This document shows, piece after piece, positions 35,703 to 43,211 of a stretch of 64,000 bases of DNA. Source of the DNA: Gordonibacter pamelaeae (GTDB lineage: Bacteria; Actinomycetota; Coriobacteriia; Coriobacteriales; Eggerthellaceae); the NCBI RefSeq assembly GCF_042665095.1, contig NZ_JBHTBV010000014.1; one strand, written 5' to 3'. The notes below the pieces were generated by a model. It worked only from the letters and a program-made list of their open reading frames with translations. It had not been told where the DNA came from and did no database searches. The first letter of the stretch is position 1, and each line of letters opens with the position of its first letter. The translations under genes were made by a program, and so were the position numbers.

Positions 35703-37028
35703 ATGACCTCTCTCTGGGAAGCGAGCGCCGTGCGGCCGCAGGGCTACGCGAAGGCGCTCGAAGGCGACCGCTCCGCCGACGTGCTGGTGATAGGAGGCGG
35801 CATAGCGGGTGTGCTCTGCGCGTATTTGCTGGCAGAGGCGGGATGCCGCTGCGTGCTGGTGGAGGGCGGCCAGGTGGGCGCCGGCGTGACGGCGAACACG
35901 ACCGCGAAGGTGACGGCCCAGCACGGCCTCGTGTACGACCGGCTGATCAAGAAGAGGGGCGCCGATGCCGCGCGCCTCTACTTCGAGGCGAACCAGGCGG
36001 CGGTGGCGGGGCTGCGCCAGCTGGCCGATGCCGCTCCCTGCGACTTCGAGGAGAAGACGGCCTACGTGTACGCCACGGGCTCCACGGCGGGTATCGAGCG
36101 CGAGCTTGCCGCCTACGAGCAGCTGGGCATCCCGCACCATGTGCTGCCGAGCGCGCCGGTGCCGGTGGCGAACCGGGGTGCGCTGGGCATGGAGCGTCAG
36201 GCGCAGTTCAACCCGCTGAAGCTGTTGTTCGGGCTGCTCGGGCTCATGCCGTCCGTCGACGTGTACGAGCACGCGTTCGTGAGGGACGTGAGTGGGAACA
36301 CGGCGCGCACGGACCGCGGCTCCGTGACCGCCGGCCATATCGTGTTCGCATCGCACTATCCCCTGGTCAACGTGCCGGGGTTGTATTTCGTGAAGGAGCA
36401 TCAGGAGCGCTCCTACGCGCTGGCACTGGAAGGCGCCCCGCTTGTCGACGGCATGTTCATAGGCGACGCGGGCGGCTTCTCGTTCCGCACATACGGTGAC
36501 TTCCTGCTGGTGGGAGGCGGAGGGCACCGCACGGGGCAGGGGCCGAAGCCCACGGAGGGCTATGCCAAGATACGGGCGTTCGCCGACGAGGCGTATCCGG
36601 GCGCGCGGGAGCGCTACGCGTGGGCGACGCAGGATTGCATGAGCCTGGACCATGTGCCCTATATCGGCGTGCATCGGCGTAGCCGCCCGAACCAGTACGT
36701 GGCCACGGGGTTCAGCAAATGGGGCATGACGGGCGCGCTCGTGGCCGCGCGTGCCATCGCCGATCTCGTGGTGCATGGTCGGAGTCCGGTGGAGGCCCTG
36801 TTCTCGCCACAGCGCTCGATGCTCGCTCCCAGCCTGCTCTCGAATGCGGACGTGTCGGCGGCGAACCTGGTGAAGCCGGGGCGGCGCTGCTCGCATTTGG
36901 GCTGCTGCCTGGCGCACAACGACGTGGAGGACTCGTGGGACTGCCCCTGCCACGGCTCGCGCTTCGCCGCCGACGGCTCGGTGCTGGAAGGGCCGGCCAA
37001 GCGCCCGATCGCTCCCGAACGCCGGTAG
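35703..37028 (+). CDS. FAD-dependent oxidoreductase with C-terminal Rieske domain
   Basis: 441 residues. The N-terminal Rossmann motif VLVIGGGIAGVLCAYLLAE binds FAD; the middle is a DAO/glycine-oxidase-like substrate domain. At the C-terminus is a Rieske [2Fe-2S] domain with ligands Cys396 and His398 (CSH) and Cys414 and His417 (CPCH). This combination is known from YhfW-type proteins. The Rieske cluster would pass electrons to or from the flavin; the substrate is not known. ATG 35703 follows GAAAGGGCTCGG. Cytoplasmic; no signal peptide. A large perfect inverted repeat follows directly and probably acts as its terminator. Confidence 0.92.
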   Translation: MTSLWEASAVRPQGYAKALEGDRSADVLVIGGGIAGVLCAYLLAEAGCRCVLVEGGQVGAGVTANTTAKVTAQHGLVYDRLIKKRGADAARLYFEANQAAVAGLRQLADAAPCDFEEKTAYVYATGSTAGIERELAAYEQLGIPHHVLPSAPVPVANRGALGMERQAQFNPLKLLFGLLGLMPSVDVYEHAFVRDVSGNTARTDRGSVTAGHIVFASHYPLVNVPGLYFVKEHQERSYALALEGAPLVDGMFIGDAGGFSFRTYGDFLLVGGGGHRTGQGPKPTEGYAKIRAFADEAYPGARERYAWATQDCMSLDHVPYIGVHRRSRPNQYVATGFSKWGMTGALVAARAIADLVVHGRSPVEALFSPQRSMLAPSLLSNADVSAANLVKPGRRCSHLGCCLAHNDVEDSWDCPCHGSRFAADGSVLEGPAKRPIAPERR

Positions 37029-37062
37029 GCCGGGCGGGGTGTGACAGAGGGGCGGGATGTGA

Positions 37063-37166
37063 CGGGTGTGACAGAGGGACGGGGATAATGTCACGTTCCT
37101 CGATGAGATGCAGGGCTGCAAAGCGCCTAGGAACGTGACATTATCCCCGTCCCTCTGTCACACCCG
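37063..37166. repeat. Perfect 38-bp inverted repeat with 28-base loop
   Basis: Left arm 37063-37100 begins CGGGTGTGACAGAGGGACGG and ends ATGTCACGTTCCT. The right arm 37129-37166 is its exact reverse complement. A partial direct copy (GTGTGACAGAGGGGCGGG) stands just upstream at 37040-37057. It lies between the Rieske gene and the polymerase promoter. The sequence has the look of a dispersed REP-like element and can fold into a very stable RNA hairpin. Confidence 0.85.
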
Positions 37167-37173
37167 AAAGCGC

Positions 37174-37196
37174 TATACTGTACGAACAAACGTTTT
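37174..37196 (+). promoter_or_regulatory. -10 box and LexA-type SOS box of the Y-family polymerase gene
   Basis: TATACT at 37174-37179 is followed at 37183-37196 by CGAACAAACGTTTT, matching the Gram-positive SOS box plan CGAAC-N4-GTTYG in 13 of 14 fixed/variable positions or nearly so. It sits over the likely transcription start, so LexA binding would block the gene until DNA damage. Confidence 0.75.
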
Positions 37197-37223
37197 GGTT
37201 AGGGTAGCGCGAGGAGGCGAGCG

Positions 37224-38627
37224 GTGGTGGAAGGGCGCACGTACGTGTGCATTGACTTGAAGAGCTTCTACGCGAGCGTCGAGTGTGTCGACCGCGGGCT
37301 CGACCCGCTGACGGCGAACCTCGTGGTGGCCGATCCCGACCGCACGGAGAAGACCATCTGCCTGGCCATCACGCCGTCGATGAAGGCGCTCGGCCTGCCC
37401 GGCCGCTGCCGCGTGTTCGAGATCCCCGAGGGCGTGCGCTACGTCATGGCGCGCCCGCGCATGCAACGCTACATGGAGGTGTCGGCCGACATCTACTCGA
37501 TCTACCTGCGCTACGTGTCGCCCGAGGACATCCACGCCTACTCTATCGACGAATGCTTCATCGACGCGACGCCGTACCTTTCGCTGTACCGGATGGGCGC
37601 CAAGGAGTTCGCCGTCATGCTCATGGAGGCGGTGCTGGCCGAGACGGGCGTGTGCGCCACGGCGGGCATCGGGCCGAACCTGTTCCTCGCCAAGGTGGCG
37701 CTCGACATCACGGCGAAGCATGCCGAGGACCATATCGGATATCTCGACCAGGTCGAGTTCAAGCGTTCGATCCAGACCCACCGGCCCATCACCGACATCT
37801 GGAACATCGGGCCCGGCATCGCAAAGCGCCTGGCGAAGTACGGCGCGCGCGACCTGCGCGGCGTGTGCGAGGTGAGCGAGGCCACGCTCTACCGCGAGTT
37901 CGGGGTGAACGCCGAGTGCCTGATCGACCACGCCCACGGCGAGGAGCCCTGCACCATCGCCGACATCCACGCCTACGAGCCGAGCGCGCATTCGCTGGGG
38001 AACGGCCAGGTGCTGCCCTGCGACTACTCCTTCGACGAGGCGCGCGACGTGCTGAAGGAGATGGTGGACCAGCTCGTGCTCGACCTGGTGGAGAAGGGCC
38101 TCGTGGCTGGGTCGATCTCGCTTTATGTGGGCTACGCGAAAGGACGCGGCGCAGGCGGCGGGGCCGGGGCGCAAGGCGGCGGCATAGCAGGCGATGACGG
38201 CCGCGTGGGCGGCGTGGCGGGCGATGACGGCACGGGCGGCGAATACTTCGACGGCGGCCACGGCAGGCGTCCCGCAAGCGGGCGGCGCGCGTTCCCGCAC
38301 ACTGGCGGCACGCGCAGGCAGCCGGACCGCACGAACCTCTGCTCGAGGCTCATGCCGCGGTTCCTCGACCTGTTCGACGAGACCACGCGCAAAGACGCAC
38401 CCATCCGCCGCATCAACGTGGGCTTCGGCGGCGTGCTGCCCGAGGAGTTCGCCACCATGGACCTGTTCGCGGACGCCGAGGCGGAGGCCGAGGAGCGCAG
38501 GTTGCAGCAGGCGGTGTTGGCGGTGAAGGGGCGCTTCGGGAAGAACGCGCTTCTGCGCGGGACGAGCCTCAAGGAGAAGGCCACGGCGCGCGAGCGCAAC
38601 GAGCAGATCGGGGGCCACCATGCCTGA
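37224..38627 (+). CDS. Y-family translesion DNA polymerase (UvrX/DinB-like)
   Basis: 467 residues. Palm-domain motifs are CIDLKSFYASVE (first metal Asp) and YSIDECFID (catalytic Asp-Glu); the helix-hairpin-helix region is IWNIGPGIAKRLAKYG. The C-terminal little-finger domain is interrupted at about residues 312-370 by a Gly/Asp-rich insertion. The chosen GTG (37224, or 37227) has GAGGAGGCG upstream. It inserts nucleotides opposite damaged bases at the replication fork. A LexA-like box over its promoter predicts SOS induction. Its stop overlaps the start of a YolD-like gene, the usual partner of UvrX/UmuC-like polymerases in Gram-positives, but that gene is frameshifted. Confidence 0.92.
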   Translation: MVEGRTYVCIDLKSFYASVECVDRGLDPLTANLVVADPDRTEKTICLAITPSMKALGLPGRCRVFEIPEGVRYVMARPRMQRYMEVSADIYSIYLRYVSPEDIHAYSIDECFIDATPYLSLYRMGAKEFAVMLMEAVLAETGVCATAGIGPNLFLAKVALDITAKHAEDHIGYLDQVEFKRSIQTHRPITDIWNIGPGIAKRLAKYGARDLRGVCEVSEATLYREFGVNAECLIDHAHGEEPCTIADIHAYEPSAHSLGNGQVLPCDYSFDEARDVLKEMVDQLVLDLVEKGLVAGSISLYVGYAKGRGAGGGAGAQGGGIAGDDGRVGGVAGDDGTGGEYFDGGHGRRPASGRRAFPHTGGTRRQPDRTNLCSRLMPRFLDLFDETTRKDAPIRRINVGFGGVLPEEFATMDLFADAEAEAEERRLQQAVLAVKGRFGKNALLRGTSLKEKATARERNEQIGGHHA

Positions 38628-38978
38628 GCGCCGTCCTCGCGCCGACCGCGCGCAGCAGTTCATGCCCTTCGCCGCGCTCAAAGGCTACTACGACCTCATC
38701 CGCGAGCGGGAGCGCACGGTAGAGCCGCGGCGCGAGCTGACCGACGAGCAGGCGCTCGAGCTGTCGCAGCGCCTCGCGGGCTTGGAGCGCCGCGAGATGG
38801 CGAGCATCGTCCACTACGACGGCGAGGCGTACGTACGACGCGCGGCCTGGTCAGCGACGTCGACCTTGCCGGCCGCACTGTCACCGTCGTCCGCACCCGC
38901 ATCCCTTTCGACGACATCTGGGAGATCGACGCCAAGGAGCGAGGTCCTGCTGCGGAGCTCGGAGGGGAGGGACGCTAG
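38620..38978 (+). pseudogene. YolD-like protein, frameshifted
   Basis: Starts at ATG 38620, overlapping the polymerase stop by eight bases. The first frame gives a YolD-like N-terminal part: ADRAQQFMPFAALKGYYDLI and REMASIVHYDGEAYV. At about 38832 the reading must shift frame to continue as TRGLVSDVDLAGRTVTVVRT and IPFDDIWEIDAKERG, ending at TAG 38976-38978. Without the shift the frame runs on as low-quality sequence to 39087. The shift site is a short repeat (GTACGTACGACGCGCGG). YolD-like proteins associate with Y-family polymerases. The break could be a true mutation or a base-calling error. Confidence 0.8.
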
Positions 38979-39133
38979 CTTCTCGCCTGCTCTAGCTGCA
39001 GCATGCGCTGGCCGACGGAGTCTTCCAGCCGATGCGCCACGAGGTCGACCATCGCCGAGCCGTCGAGACCCTCGACGTCGCGCGTGAACGACTCGATGGC
39101 CCGGTAGCGGGAGCTCCGTTTCCCCTTGCTGAT
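38975..39133 (-). pseudogene. 3' remnant of an unidentified gene
   Basis: An open stretch of 52 codons without a start, bounded by an upstream stop at 39134-39136. It encodes KRSSRYRAIESFTRDVEG, then DGSAMVDLVAHRLEDS and ends QRMLQLEQARS. Composition is protein-like with an amphipathic helical end. Its TAG shares CTAG (38975-38978) with the YolD-like stop, as expected for a formerly intact convergent gene. I cannot name the family. Confidence 0.45.
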
Positions 39134-39149
39134 TCATCGAGTGGGTCCC

Positions 39150-39176
39150 GCCGCGAAGAGGTCGTCTCTTCGCGGC
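39150..39176 (-). terminator. Hairpin after the ATPase gene
   Basis: GCCGCGAAGAG and CTCTTCGCGGC form an 11-bp stem with a 5-base loop, five bases beyond the stop of the minus-strand ATPase gene. No T-run follows on the minus strand. Confidence 0.6.
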
Positions 39177-39180
39177 AATT

Positions 39181-40422
39181 TCAGCGATCAAGGAGCCAGT
39201 CGATGAGGTTGGCAATAAGGATGCCGTCTTCGGTTGTGCCGGTGCGGAAGCGGTCAAGCGTGAGGACCATCTTCGGGAACGAGTCTTGGATGGCTCGAAG
39301 CGGCGCAAGCTCGCGATCGTATACGGAGTTGTCGAGCATGGTTTCCGTCACTTGGAAATAAATCCGCTTGTCATGCCCGTTTGCAACGAAGTCCACTTCC
39401 GCTTTCTCGGCGGCCCCCACCCGTACATCGTATCCGCGCCTTAGGAGTTCGACAAGCGCTACGTCTTCTAACTGGAATCCCAGGTCGCGGGGCGAGAACC
39501 TCGTTGACAGATTGCGGAGTCCTGTGTCGACGGGGTAGAACTTCCTTAATGGACTGAGAACCTGCTTGCCTGCTATTCCCGATTGCTCGACGCCGTGAAG
39601 GATGAAAGACTTCTCAAGTGCGGAGATATAGTTATCGATCGTTTCCGCGGACGTTTTTCGGCCTGAACTGACGAGCGCCCCTACTACTTTGCGCGTGGAG
39701 AACAGGTTGCCCGAAGTGGAGAATAGATAGGTGACGAGTCGTTCGAGCAGCGCGATATCGCGGATTCCCCGACGGAGTGCGACATCGTTTAAGAGAACGG
39801 TATCGAAGATGGAAGACAGCTCTCGCGTGATGAACTCCTCGTTTTGTTGCTTGAGCGAGAACAGGCTGGGCATGCCGCCGTATCGCAGGAACTTTGAGAA
39901 AAGCTCGTCGGTCGAGGCGCTCGCATCGCCTTCGTGACGGTTGAAGTCGACGAACTCCCTGAAACTCAAGGGGAACACGTCGATGGTGACGCTGCGCCCT
40001 GCGAGAAGGGTTGCGAGATCGGATGAGAGGATGTGGGCGTTTGATCCCGTCAGGTATAGGTCGATGCCTCTTTCCGAGTGAAGCCTGCGAACGACTTTCT
40101 CCCAGCCTGCCACGTCCTGGATTTCATCGAGGAACACGTAGAAGGGGTTGTCCCGATCTGCCTTTTCCCACGCTTGCGTCACGTCTTGCAGCAAGGTTTC
40201 CGCTGAAACGTCCAGCGGTTCCTCCAGTAGGTCGAATCGGCGATAATATATATTGCGCGGTTCGACTCCTTGGCTAAGAAGGCTGTCTTTGTAGAGTGTC
40301 AAGATGGCTGACTTGCCGCAACGGCGAACGCCTTGCAGCACCTTTACCTGCTCGGCATCGCGATAGGCCTCCAATAGGCGTTGATAGCGCTCGCGAGGAA
40401 TAAGGAATTCGCTATCAGTCAT
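39181..40422 (-). CDS. AAA-type ATPase with DUF4143 C-terminus
   Basis: 413 residues. Walker A is GVRRCGKSA, with Walker B in PFYVFLDEIQDV and a sensor region LYLTGSNAHILSS; the C-terminal half has the DUF4143 region ending in a restriction-fold-like patch (KAEVDFVANG and YFQVTETM). These proteins are common, often in several copies, in gut anaerobes; their function is unresolved. ATG 40422 follows GAAAGGCCGCC. The gene is richer in A and T than its neighbours and has an AT-rich promoter with two palindromes, which suggests horizontal origin. It is flanked by remnants and convergent units, not by a recognisable operon. Confidence 0.93.
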   Translation of the reverse strand: MTDSEFLIPRERYQRLLEAYRDAEQVKVLQGVRRCGKSAILTLYKDSLLSQGVEPRNIYYRRFDLLEEPLDVSAETLLQDVTQAWEKADRDNPFYVFLDEIQDVAGWEKVVRRLHSERGIDLYLTGSNAHILSSDLATLLAGRSVTIDVFPLSFREFVDFNRHEGDASASTDELFSKFLRYGGMPSLFSLKQQNEEFITRELSSIFDTVLLNDVALRRGIRDIALLERLVTYLFSTSGNLFSTRKVVGALVSSGRKTSAETIDNYISALEKSFILHGVEQSGIAGKQVLSPLRKFYPVDTGLRNLSTRFSPRDLGFQLEDVALVELLRRGYDVRVGAAEKAEVDFVANGHDKRIYFQVTETMLDNSVYDRELAPLRAIQDSFPKMVLTLDRFRTGTTEDGILIANLIDWLLDR

Positions 40423-40441
40423 GCGGCGGCCTTTCAAAAAA

Positions 40442-40461
40442 GTGTAAGATATACCTTACAC
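40442..40461 (-). promoter_or_regulatory. Near-perfect 20-bp palindrome in the ATPase promoter
   Basis: GTGTAAGATATACCTTACAC; only the central AAGATATACCTT departs from symmetry. It lies 20 bases before the ATPase start and shares its core with the 28-bp palindrome upstream. Operator-like. Confidence 0.6.
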
Positions 40462-40477
40462 ATTATCATAAATCTGG

Positions 40478-40505
40478 CTAATCGCAAGGTATACCTTGCG
40501 ATTAG
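40478..40505 (-). promoter_or_regulatory. Perfect 28-bp palindrome upstream of the ATPase gene
   Basis: CTAATCGCAAGGTA is followed by its exact reverse complement. It contains AAGGTATACCTT, the same core as in the 20-bp palindrome. It lies between the ATPase start and the end of the UvrA-like gene, so it can be a regulator site for the ATPase or the terminator of the latter. Confidence 0.6.
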
Positions 40506-40520
40506 CTTTACCGTATGTCA

Positions 40521-43043
40521 CTACAGGTACCTTCCCGTGATGCTGTCCGGATCGGCGGCCACCTGCTCGGGGGTGCCGGCGGCGACGATGCGGCCGCCGG
40601 AGGCGCCGCCGCCGGGGCCGAGGTCGATCACGTAGTCGGCGTTCGCGATGACGTCCAGGTCGTGCTCGATCACCACCACGGTGGCGCCCTGAGTCACCAG
40701 GCGGTCGAACACCTCCAGCAGCTGCGCCACGTCGAGCGGGTGCAGGCCGATGGTGGGCTCGTCGAACACGAACACGGCGTCGTCCTGCGTGCGCTTCATC
40801 TCGCTCGCCAGCTTCAGGCGTTGCGCCTCGCCGCCGGAGAGCGCCGGCGTGGCCTCGCCGAGGGTGAGGTAGCCGAGCCCTAGGTCGCAGAGGGTCTGCA
40901 GCTTCGCGGCCACCTTTTTGAGGTCGGACGTGGCAGCCAGAGCCTCGCTCGCGTCCATGGCCATGAGGTCGGGCAGCGACACGAGATCCACCGGGTCGTC
41001 CGCGTGCGGTCGGCGGATGCGGTCGGCCTCCGGGGCGTAGCGCGAGCCGCGGCAGGCGGGGCAGGTGATGTCCACGTCGGGCAGGAACTGCACGTCCAGG
41101 CTGATGGAGCCCGTGTCGTCGCACACCGGGCAGCGAAGCTTCCCCGTATTGTACGAGAAGTCGCCCGCCTTGAGGCCGACGGCCTTCGCCTCCGGGGTGC
41201 GGGCGAAGGCGCGGCGCAGCTCGTCGTGCACGCCCGCGTAGGTGGCCACGGTCGAGCGCACGTTGATGCCGATGGGGGAGGCGTCGATGAGGTTCGCCCG
41301 CTCGATGCCCGCGGCCTCGAGGACGCGCACGTGGGCGGGCGGCTTCTCGCCGGCGGCCGCCGCCTTGAGCGCGGGCACGAGGCTCTCCAGCACGAGCGTG
41401 GTCTTGCCGGAGCCCGACACGCCCGTGACGGCGGTGAGCCGCCCGCGCGGGACGTCCACGGCAAGGGGCTTCACGGTGTGGAGCGCGTCCGTTTCCAGAT
41501 GGATGCGGCCCAGGTCGAACACGTGGGCGGCGTCGGCTCGGGCGCGCACGTGCACGGTGCGCGCTCCTGACAGGAACGGCCCGATGAGCGAGTCGGGGTC
41601 GGCCTCGATCTCGGGCACGGAGCCCTGCGCGATCACGCGCCCGCCCGCGGCTCCGGCGCCCGGGCCTATCTCCACGATGCAGTCGGTCTCGCTCAGGATG
41701 CGCGCGTCGTGGTCCACCATCACCACCGAGTTGCCGTCGGCCAGAAGGTCGCGCATGACCTCCACCAGGCCGTCGACGTTCACCGGGTGCAGCCCGATGG
41801 ACGGCTCGTCCAGCACGTAGAGCACGCCGGTGGTGCGGTTGCGCACGGCGCGGGCCAGCTGCACGCGCTGCCGCTCGCCGGTGGAGAGCGTCGAGCCCGC
41901 GCGGTCGAGCGAGAGGTAGCCCAGCCCCAGGTCGACGAGCCGGCGCGCCGTGTGCTGGAACGACTCGCAGATGTTCCGCGCCATCGGGCGCATCTCGGTC
42001 GGCAGGCCGCCCGGCACGGCGTCCACCCAGCCCGTGAGGCCGTCGAGCGTCTTCTCGGTGGCCTCGGCCAGGTTGATGCCCGCCACCTGCGGCTTCAGCG
42101 CGTCGGCCGACAGGCGCGTGCCGTGGCACACGGGGCAGGTGCCCTGCTTGAGGAAGCGGGCCACGCGCGCGAGGCCCTTCTCGTCCTTCACCTTCGCCAG
42201 CGCGTTCTCCACGGTGTAGACCGCGTTGTAGTAGGTGAAGTCCAGCTCGGCGAAGGTGTCGGACTTCTTCGCCTTGTACAGGATGTGTTTCTTCTCGGCG
42301 GGGCCGTTGAACACGATGTCGCGTTCCTTGGGCGTGAGCTGGTTGAACGGCACGTCGGTGCGCACGCCCATCTCCCGGGCGACCTGCTTCATGAGATCCC
42401 ACATGAGCGTGCCCCACGGCGCCACCGCGCCCTCGTCGATGGTGAGCGACTCGTCGGGCACGAGCGCGTCCCTGTCCACGGTGCGCACGACGCCGGTACC
42501 GTCGCATTCGGGGCACGCGCCGTCGCCGTTGAAGGCCAGCTCCTCGGCGCTCGGGCCGAAGAACTCCACGCCGCAGACGGGGCACGTGATGGGACGCTCG
42601 GCGGCGACGTTCAGCGTGGGCGGAACGCGGTGGCCGTTGGGGCACACATGGCTGCCGACGCGCGAGAACAGAAGGCGCAGGCTGTTCAAGAGCTCGGTGG
42701 AGGTGCCGAACGTGCTGCGCACGCCGGGGACGGCGGGCCGCTGGTGCAGCGCGAGGGCGGCGGGCACGTGCAGCACCTCGTCCACGTCGGCGCGCCCCGC
42801 CTGCGTGAGGCGGCGGCGCGTGTAGGTGGAGAGCGCCTCGAGGTAGCGGCGCGAGCCCTCCGCGTACAGCACGCCGAGGGCGAGCGACGACTTGCCCGAC
42901 CCCGACACGCCCGCGATGCCCACGAGGCGGTTCAGCGGAATGTCGACGTCGAGGTCCTTCAGGTTGTGCACCTGCGCGCCGCGCACCTGGATGCGGTCGG
43001 GCGCGGGCGGGGCAGGCGTTTGGGTGTTTCGCGAGGTATCCAT
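40521..43043 (-). CDS. UvrA-like ABC ATPase (UvrA paralogue)
   Basis: 840 residues with two ABC ATPase units. First: Walker A GVSGSGKSS, signature LSTGERQRVQLARAV. Second: Walker A GVSGSGKTT, signature LSGGEAQRLKLA. Zinc-finger cysteine pairs are present in CPVCGVEF with CPECDGTG, and in CPVCDDTGS with CPACRGSRY. It is about 100 residues shorter than normal UvrA (about 940), as in UvrA2/drug-resistance paralogues that lack part of the UvrB-binding region. It therefore may not be the housekeeping excinuclease. ATG 43043 has no clear ribosome site, but a TACAAT box sits seven bases upstream, which points to a leaderless mRNA. Confidence 0.92.
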   Translation of the reverse strand: MDTSRNTQTPAPPAPDRIQVRGAQVHNLKDLDVDIPLNRLVGIAGVSGSGKSSLALGVLYAEGSRRYLEALSTYTRRRLTQAGRADVDEVLHVPAALALHQRPAVPGVRSTFGTSTELLNSLRLLFSRVGSHVCPNGHRVPPTLNVAAERPITCPVCGVEFFGPSAEELAFNGDGACPECDGTGVVRTVDRDALVPDESLTIDEGAVAPWGTLMWDLMKQVAREMGVRTDVPFNQLTPKERDIVFNGPAEKKHILYKAKKSDTFAELDFTYYNAVYTVENALAKVKDEKGLARVARFLKQGTCPVCHGTRLSADALKPQVAGINLAEATEKTLDGLTGWVDAVPGGLPTEMRPMARNICESFQHTARRLVDLGLGYLSLDRAGSTLSTGERQRVQLARAVRNRTTGVLYVLDEPSIGLHPVNVDGLVEVMRDLLADGNSVVMVDHDARILSETDCIVEIGPGAGAAGGRVIAQGSVPEIEADPDSLIGPFLSGARTVHVRARADAAHVFDLGRIHLETDALHTVKPLAVDVPRGRLTAVTGVSGSGKTTLVLESLVPALKAAAAGEKPPAHVRVLEAAGIERANLIDASPIGINVRSTVATYAGVHDELRRAFARTPEAKAVGLKAGDFSYNTGKLRCPVCDDTGSISLDVQFLPDVDITCPACRGSRYAPEADRIRRPHADDPVDLVSLPDLMAMDASEALAATSDLKKVAAKLQTLCDLGLGYLTLGEATPALSGGEAQRLKLASEMKRTQDDAVFVFDEPTIGLHPLDVAQLLEVFDRLVTQGATVVVIEHDLDVIANADYVIDLGPGGGASGGRIVAAGTPEQVAADPDSITGRYL

Positions 43044-43049
43044 GCCGCC

Positions 43050-43055
43050 ATTGTA
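43050..43055 (-). promoter_or_regulatory. -10 box (TACAAT) placed for a leaderless transcript
   Basis: On the minus strand TACAAT is followed by seven bases and then the ATG at 43043. Transcription would begin at or next to the start codon. Confidence 0.5.
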
Positions 43056-43211
43056 GCGCTCTGCCCGTTTCGCCGCGAGGTGCCGGCCCTTCTCCACCTG
43101 CGCCTTACAAAGAAGTAAGCGCGCCGTAAGCGTCGGGCAAGGCCGCCGCAAGGGTCGTGCGCCATACTGGAACCCGTGAGGACGGGGCGGCAACCGGGAG
43201 AGAAGAAGACG

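Noticed and set aside
37040..37166. CRISPR-like repeated GTGTGACAGAGGG units
   Set aside because: Only an inverted pair plus one partial direct copy; no regular spacers, no cas genes in the window.
41709..43118. Plus-strand frame of 469 codons opposite the UvrA-like gene
   Set aside because: Shadow; the minus-strand ABC and zinc-finger motifs decide the strand.
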